A DNA stretch of 32,744 bases. Source: Acanthaster planci (Eukaryota > Echinodermata > Asteroidea > Valvatida > Acanthasteridae). Shown one piece after another: positions 26,884 through 32,744 of this stretch (position 1 is the first letter of the stretch; each line of letters starts with the position of its first letter). Both the position numbers and the translations under genes were made by a program. The notes below the pieces were generated by a model, which was given only the letters and a program-made list of their open reading frames with translations, was not told where the DNA came from and searched no databases. The stretch covers positions 563,841 to 596,584 of the forward strand of contig NW_019091512.1 in the NCBI RefSeq assembly GCF_001949145.1. The letters are read 5' to 3'.

Positions 26884-29585
26884 GTAAGTTTTCCGATGAT
26901 TCTTTCACTGAAATTTAACCCTTTCTAATTACCAGTGAAAACCGTGACATCTCTCATGTTTGTATATATTAGCTGTGTTTCGAAGCGTTTTTGAGAGTAT
27001 CTTCATTTAAGGAGAAACTAAGACTGAACTGAAATTTCAGGTCCGATGAAGGTCCTATTTTCCCTCGTTTTATATGCCGTTTTAGGTAGAGGCCCAATGT
27101 GCCCAGTTTCAGCGGCCCACCAACGACGCCCCTTTGGTCAACTTCACCTTGTACTATGAATCCTACTGCCCCGGATGTCAGATGTTCATCAACGGCCAAC
27201 TTCACGACACTTACATGGCTGTCAGTGAAATAATGAACTTGACGTTAGTTCCTTACGGAAACGCAAAGGTACGCTCATTATCGGCGATTTGGGAGTTTCA
27301 AACCATATTTTTAACTTTTCCTTCAGCCCCATTCTGTCTTGCAATATAGATTCACAAAATTATGGTCCCAGAAAAAGGAGGTGTTATTTCTTACATGTAT
27401 ATGCCAATCGTTTCAGTGATTTAACAAATACATGTACACGATGTATACTGATTATGATTGTTTTGATTTATTATACACAACGATCCACTTTTCAATTCAG
27501 TGGGTTAGTAGTATGGTCTGACGTATATCTGTACGGTTGAATTGTAGGAGATGAAAAAAGGCTCAAAGTACGAGTTCACGTGCCAACACGGCGAGCGAGA
27601 ATGCCGCGGTAATCTACTGGAATCCTGCGTCCTGCACTTCGCTCCATTCCCGACGGCCTTCAAGACTATTTACTGTATGGAGGTCACACACAACCCGGTG
27701 CCTAACGCCCAAGAAGTGAGCAAAGAACCCGTTCCCACTGACCCATCTATCCTTGATTATGTGCTAGCTTAAGCAGGCCTCTCTGTTGGAAACTCCACGA
27801 CTTTGTCAAAAAGTTGCTGGGAGCAAAAATAAATAGAATGTTCAGATCCAGAAAGCTAGACCTTCAATCTCAAACGACCAGCTGTAGCACCATGGGCCCT
27901 TAACTAATTTCTAACATCCAAATTATGCCTACGGTGATTTGAAAATTTATGTAGAGATATACCTAGGGCATTGTTCGGGCCGGGGTCAACATGATTGAGC
28001 CTTGAACTATACTTAATTTAGAGGAAGCCTGAACCACGTTTGTTTGAACAATATACTTCACCGTTCATCGAGGTTAGTGTCCTCAACCTTTAACCACAGT
28101 TCTGATGGTGTATAGTATGCCAAACAAGAACTGGAAAGTGACACCATCTAGTCTGGTAAGAATCCATGCAAATCGGGCCTACCAACAAACTTCTTTTGCT
28201 GTTTGGCCTCTCAAAAGACGGATACGTACGACCTCCGTGCAGGGCACCATTTCATTTCAAAGCACCAGCAGTTACAGGAACCAATTTCTCGGCGGATATG
28301 GTTGTTGTCTTTACCGTGCCAGCCAACCATTTGCACTTCGGGTCCATAACAAAAATGGACTATCCTTGCACAGCTGTCATTAGTGACTCAGCTTAATGAT
28401 TACCGACTTCTATACGAAATAATCATGTTGCCGATTTTGTCCTTGACTCTGTCCAAATGCACCGTTGGCACAGAGGGGCTTTGGGTTCCTCGTATTTGCT
28501 TTTTTTTCGTGAAATTTTTCTAGTCGTGCTTGGATGGATTATCCTCCCAATCTTCATAACTTTCTTCACAGTTAGACGAGTTATATACTGTATGTATAAA
28601 ACAAGATATGTATTATTAGATTTTGGCGTTTCAATTAGACTCATCAGTAAAGGCCGGTTCATACTTCAGGCGAGTGGGACAGCGAAGCGAATTTGACGTC
28701 ACAACTTTGCGGGGAAATGTCGCCGATTTGAAATGTAGGCCTATTCAACTTTTATGAACTGGCAAACTGAATAATACTTGATCTGCCCTCACAAATTTAA
28801 TTTCGCTTTCGCCCTAAGTATGAACCGGCCTTGAGGACTGAACATTTCACTACATCAGTGAGTTGTGATCGACATTTTTGTCTGTGCATGTATTACAGTG
28901 CATTACGAAGTTCGGTTTGAACTACGAGCAAATAGTAGACTGTGCAAATGGCTCATTGGGCAACTTTTTGGAGCACGAGATGGCCCTGAAGACCAACGCA
29001 CTGAAGCCACCTCATAATTATGTACCTTGGGTCACATTGAATGGGGTAAGTTTCTTTGTAGTAGCTAGGTACAGGTACGGTGTCCACTGGCCGTCCAACA
29101 TGTTCACCTTTCCCTCCACAGCCACACTGTGATAAAAGCGAGCGCATACTTTTAGTATATAGAAGAAGTATTAAATTGCTACCGAGCTTCCAAATATAAC
29201 CTCGCAATGCCTCCTGGTAAGAAAACCAGGATTCCCAAATTTCAGATTACATAGGCCTGTTACGACAATAATTAACTAGGAAGACGATATGCACACTAGA
29301 ACTCAAATGCTGAACACCATATTTAGTTCCCTCAATTTCCCCAAATTCTTTTAAAACAAAAACATGTACTAAACATACTTATAGGACAACTATTTCACCT
29401 GATTTCCACAAATCACCCTTTCAACAGCTTGTTTAATTAATGTGTTTCGTTTGTTTAAGGTGCACACCGACGCCATTCAGCAGAAAGCTGAGTCTGACCT
29501 CAAGAAGCTGATATGCGACACTTACAGAGGGAACAAGCCACCTGCCTGCTCCCAGGAGAACACTCAACCTCGCTCCTACATTTAG
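26737..29585 (+). CDS. IFI30: GILT-like lysosomal thiol reductase, complete five-exon gene
   Basis: Gamma-interferon-inducible lysosomal thiol reductases reduce protein disulfides at acidic pH in endosomes and lysosomes. Join: 26737-26883, 27086-27268, 27548-27715, 28899-29045, 29460-29585; GT-AG introns, 256 residues (human about 250). The start ATG has A at -3 and G at +4. A signal peptide spans about residues 1-30. Cysteines at 31-54 (CSFPP, LWC, C48, C54) resemble a saposin-A-type prosegment. The core begins APLVNFTLYYESYCPGC, giving the active-site CXXC as CPGC at 77-80. The family signature CQHGX2ECX2NX4C is intact at 122-137. LKPPHNYVPWVTLNG is conserved in exon 4 and the KLICDTYRGNKPPAC tail in exon 5. 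N-glycosylation sites NFT, NLT and NGS fit a lysosomal glycoprotein. The one-to-one symbol is by homology; invertebrates often have several paralogues. Confidence 0.95.
27086..27268 (+). CDS. IFI30: GILT exon 2 (residues 50-110), CXXC active site
   Basis: Acceptor atatgccgttttag, donor gtacgc, phase 0. Contains FTLYYESYCPGC and the conserved LTLVPYGNAK. Confidence 0.96.
27548..27715 (+). CDS. IFI30: GILT exon 3 (residues 111-166), CQHG signature
   Basis: Acceptor ggttgaattgtag, donor gtgagc, phase 0. Encodes TCQHGERECRGNLLESC. The same frame stays open into the intron to a TAA at 27770, so intron retention would give a truncated protein. Confidence 0.94.
28650..28832. mobile_element. 183-bp MITE in GILT intron 3
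   Basis: The ends aaggccggttcatacttcag (from 28650) and the reverse complement at 28832 match at 22 of 24 positions. Gcgaagcgaatt-like words inside both ends extend the pairing loosely. There is no coding capacity. It ends 66 bp before the exon 4 acceptor. Confidence 0.87.
28899..29045 (+). CDS. IFI30: GILT exon 4 (residues 167-215)
   Basis: Acceptor gtgcatgtattacag, donor gtaagt, phase 0. Encodes CITKFGLNYEQIVDCANGS and PPHNYVPWVTLNG. Confidence 0.95.
29460..29585 (+). CDS. IFI30: GILT exon 5 (residues 216-256 and stop)
   Basis: Acceptor cgtttgtttaag. Encodes LKKLICDTYRGNKPPAC and a short polar tail ending RSYI before TAG. Confidence 0.94.
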   Translation: MHTDAIQQKAESDLKKLICDTYRGNKPPACSQENTQPRSYI

Positions 29586-29686
29586 GAGCCCCTACTATTC
29601 CTCTAAATGTGCTTGGGCCAATTTTCAACTAATGACATTGATTTTTTTTTTCGAAATTGTGGTCAATAATATCAACCGTGGACTTG

Positions 29687-29696
29687 AATAAATAAA
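29687..29696 (+). promoter_or_regulatory. GILT polyadenylation signals (two overlapping AATAAA)
   Basis: aataaataaa lies about 100 bases after the GILT stop codon and gives two overlapping canonical hexamers at 29687 and 29691. Confidence 0.8.
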
Positions 29697-30624
29697 ACAT
29701 GCCTCGGGGACAATCATAACTAATTTAAAGTGTAGCTGCAATGAATTTTTATTTTGCACAATTTTTCTGCATCTTTGTAATCTTCTCCGTTGTATGAAAA
29801 GTCTTTGCGCTAGAAAGTGCATGTTTTTAAACAATTAAAATTATCTATGTAACTGAGGGCGCTGTTGCTGTGAAATCATCTAGGGAAGACATGTTTCAGT
29901 GCATAGGTATTTCTGTTCAAATTGTGAACCCAGATTTTACCTCCTGGAAACATTTCTGAGAGAGGGTTTGATGTTTTTTATTGCTGTGCACATAAACAGC
30001 AATGAATGAGCTAAGAAGAGAAAACGCCGGCGAATCTGTAATCCAGAGTGGCCTAAACGTTTCGATCAGTGGCGTATAGTTTAGCCAGGGGTGAGGGTTA
30101 AACCTCGGCCTGTCTCTTTATTCTTCAACGGAGACGAAAGCAAAAGTACTAGAAACCCAGCTTGAGAAATGGTGACACCCAGAATTTTTAATTCATAGGG
30201 GACCCAGTCTATGGCATAATATATAATAAGTTGTACCTTCTACAACGCCTTTGTTGATTTATTCTTTAATTATGTTGAATCCATTGCATATTAATTTCAA
30301 TTGGCTGCAAGACCTGCCAATGATAAGGGAATTTGTTTTTAAATTTATGAACACTAGATACTTTAATAACAGATGCCACACCAAAATTATGAAAGGAAAT
30401 GACTTCAGTAAGTTATTACGACTTTTGGAAGGATCATGGTTATTTGTCACTCATAGGCAGTCATGCAGGTTTTTGTGCTTGAACGTGGGCCAGAAGAGAA
30501 AATCGAGTATTGCTAACTTTTGCGACATAGCTCGGCCAAAATCTACATGTACATAGAGGCGTCGTGTGTTAGCCATCTTGCTGAGTAGTTCTGTTTGACA
30601 GAGAATCCTCCACTGTGCATACCC
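29697..30624. other. Intergenic, no gene recognised
   Basis: AT-rich; short ORFs of about 100 codons lack motifs. An agtggcgta word at 30067 may be another scrap of the dispersed family seen at 4562 and 30625. Confidence 0.5.
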
Positions 30625-30755
30625 TGTGGCGTAAATCTGTGCTGGAAATTGGTGGGAGGGGGTGGAAAGGTGGGGGCGGGATGACTTGCCTGGCCATGTC
30701 AATTTGAAAGGGGTGGTTACACACATAATAGGGGGTGATGTCCATGATGAATGTG
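30625..30755. repeat. Dispersed repeat, copy 2 (related copy at 4562-4687)
   Basis: tgtggcgtaaat, gctgga, gggatgacttgcctggccat, aatttgaaa and gtccatgatga follow the same order as in copy 1, with an extra G-rich insertion near 30652-30680. Confidence 0.6.
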
Positions 30756-32452
30756 CATTGTATTGTGTTTTAAAACAGTAACAATTGTGCTTTTTCACTA
30801 TAATTTAAAGGTTCAAGAGTTACACCAAGCATTTGAACGATTACCATGTATATAAAATAAGGCTGCGTTCTTTATATATTGTGTGTATGTGTTGGTGATA
30901 ATACGCCCCTAATTTTTTTTCTCAGCCAAATTATCATGAAGTATACCCTGCAATTTTTTTGCAGGCTGCTTGAGTTTAGCCTAGGCCTACCGGTACGTAG
31001 CTGCATTAAACCAAATATTTCATGCTAATATTTTTCATTCCATTTTTCCCACTCCTAAAAATGGAAGGGGGCTAATAACCGTAAAGTATCATTGATTTTT
31101 TAAAGTACTGCAGTGACAGTGCCAACAGGCCGGTGGGGGCGCTGGTGTGGCCCCATGGCGCTGTGCCGGTCCCTGCTGGTTGGCTTTGGGCCCACCCCTT
31201 CGGCGCCGGCGCAGTAGCCTTTGGGGATTTTCGATTACGTCAGTTTCGCACCAGTTCTGGTAGACTTGAAATCAAGTTGCTAATTAACTGTTGTGTAGTC
31301 TACCTTCCTCGCGATGCGGTTCGCCGAGCAATTCGATAACACGCTCCCCAATAATGCATGTCCCGACGGTGCCTATAATTACCGACTTGAACAATTTGCA
31401 AGCCCTTTTGCGCACAACATATGGGGCTTGCTGCCAAAATTGGACGGAGCACTCTGATGGCTAAGAACCCTGATAATATGAATATTTATTTCAGGGCAGT
31501 TTGATTGGTCGGTTGAACTTGAACGCATATTAACTACAACCGCAGTCTGGTTCATTGAAGAGGGTGTTTACATTACCCTAAACGATGAGTTGCCACAAAA
31601 GGATTGATTCTCTTACCAGATAAAGATGGTTAATAGATTTGTTCTTGAATAGTTATGTATACTTTGTCTCTAAGCAGCGGATTAAAAGGGATATTAATGT
31701 AAGATATGAAAGAAAGTGGCACATCCCTGTGAATATATGGACGAGTCTGTTCTGTACCGTAAGCTACTATTGGCGCACTAGGTGGAAATATATGAATCAT
31801 GCAGTTCAGTTGTTGCTTACATTAATATCTATCCAGAATCAAGTTGATCAAGTCATTAGGCGGGCACAGGGGTCGTGGGCCAACGTGCGTCGAAACCCGG
31901 CACAGAACAGCACACGATCGAGCAAGGACAAAGTCGCTGTAGCATGCTGGATGGATTGCGGGCCGACCATGTCCGACCAGGTCATGCAGTTTGAGGTGGC
32001 GAGGGAGGCCCTTCTCGAGGCCCGACGGTGGCAATTACGATAGGCCTAATGCTAGTCTGGAAAGGCCTTGTTCTGAACCCAACAAGATGGACCAGGGTAG
32101 GCCTAGATTAGAATTTGTAGGGACCCTTGGGGGCCCATCCCACTACAAACGGTAGCATAGAAACTGGCTGGCACCACGCGATGCCTGGACGGACTGTGCC
32201 GCTAAAAGTGGCGGGATAATGGGCTAGATTGCGAGTTTATAAGGGCTACCGGGGGACACAAAGTTGCTGCGGATGGCGGCATGGGAAATGGTGGGCATCG
32301 CACGGTGCCCAAACAGACCGTGCCGCCGGAAATGGTGGCGGGGCCGACATGTACAGTACCATTCCATATACCGTGCCCGGTATGCCAGGGCCCAGGCAGG
32401 TCGCGATACAGTGCCGACTGACTTACAATATCTTCGATTAAGGGGGGGGGGC
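30756..32452. other. Intergenic; GC-rich right part with weak ORFs
   Basis: From about 31830 the sequence turns GC-rich. A + frame from ATG 31792 to stop 32041-32043 encodes 83 residues without a motif I recognise. Around 32175-32345 related words (actgtgccgc-aaaagtggcggg and accgtgccgc-gaaatggtggcggg) repeat loosely. No gene is asserted. Confidence 0.45.
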
Positions 32453-32744
32453 GCAGTCGGATCGCTCGCCAGCCCATGCGCGGGTATTCGAAGTGCCATT
32501 GATGACTCATCTGTACCAGCAGGCTGCAAGCGGGTCCGTGTCGGATTCCTCGCCGGCCCATGCGCAGGTCCGCAAAACATCGTTAACTCATCCGTGTCGA
32601 CAGGCTGCGGGCGTGTCCGTGTCGGGTCCCTTGCAGGCCCATGCACGGGTACTTGTAGCGTCATTAACCCATCCGTGTCAGCGTCCTGCGGGCTGGTCCA
32701 TGTCGGATCCCTCGCTGGCCCATGTGCGGGTACTTGAAACGCCG
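32453..32744. repeat. Tandem repeat, 81-84 bp unit, at least 3.3 copies, continuing past the edge
   Basis: The word cccatgcgcggg recurs at 32473, 32557, 32638 and 32719, giving spacings of 84, 81 and 81 bases. Each unit carries catccgtgtc, ggctgcgggc and gtcggatcccctcg-like words. Spacings are multiples of three, so one + frame stays open with a 27-28 residue repeat (PCAG, SSV, GC, VRVGSLAG). Whether this is translated is unknown. Confidence 0.92.

Noticed and set aside
1-32744. CRISPR arrays, rRNA, tRNA genes, bacterial-type operons or defence systems
   Set aside because: No regular short spacer-repeat array, no conserved rRNA blocks and no convincing tRNA box pair were seen. The window is clearly a eukaryotic nuclear sequence.

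Overview
The window is animal nuclear DNA: spliced genes with GT-AG introns, AT-rich intergenic sequence crowded with small inverted-repeat elements, and one 450-base assembly gap. The recurring words gtaggcctac (for example 10805 and 26646) and tacatgta, an intronless class A GPCR, and a GILT with a saposin-A-like prosegment suggest a marine invertebrate deuterostome. An echinoderm is my best guess. This is inference from sequence style; no search was run.

Layout. 1-309 (-): LINE reverse-transcriptase fragment running off the left edge. 1700-2066: minisatellite of an 83-84 bp unit. 3485-4255: GC-rich, TATA-bearing block between 10-bp direct repeats, possibly a solo LTR. 6638-7639 (+): intronless rhodopsin-type GPCR. 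8605-8736: long imperfect hairpin. 8992-9200 (-): likely 3'-terminal exon with half an FnIII domain and a hydrophobic C-tail. 10939-11195: MITE. 11740-23170 (+): complete 14-exon mitochondrial arginyl-tRNA synthetase gene (RARS2; 584 aa), reconstructed exon by exon with every splice phase matching. Its introns 2 and 3 carry several inverted-repeat elements and the N gap. 24195-25036: foldback-type element whose ~290-bp arms are built from degenerate ~31-bp subrepeats. 26737-29585 (+): complete five-exon GILT/IFI30-like thiol reductase gene (256 aa) with a MITE in intron 3. 32453-32744: coding-phase minisatellite (81-84 bp unit) running off the right edge.

The genes show no functional link to each other: a cell-surface receptor, a putative surface-protein fragment, a mitochondrial translation enzyme and a lysosomal reductase. 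I saw no operon-like or defence-type system. The most unusual structure is the subrepeat-armed foldback element between RARS2 and GILT. The most useful annotation result is the two complete multi-exon gene models.
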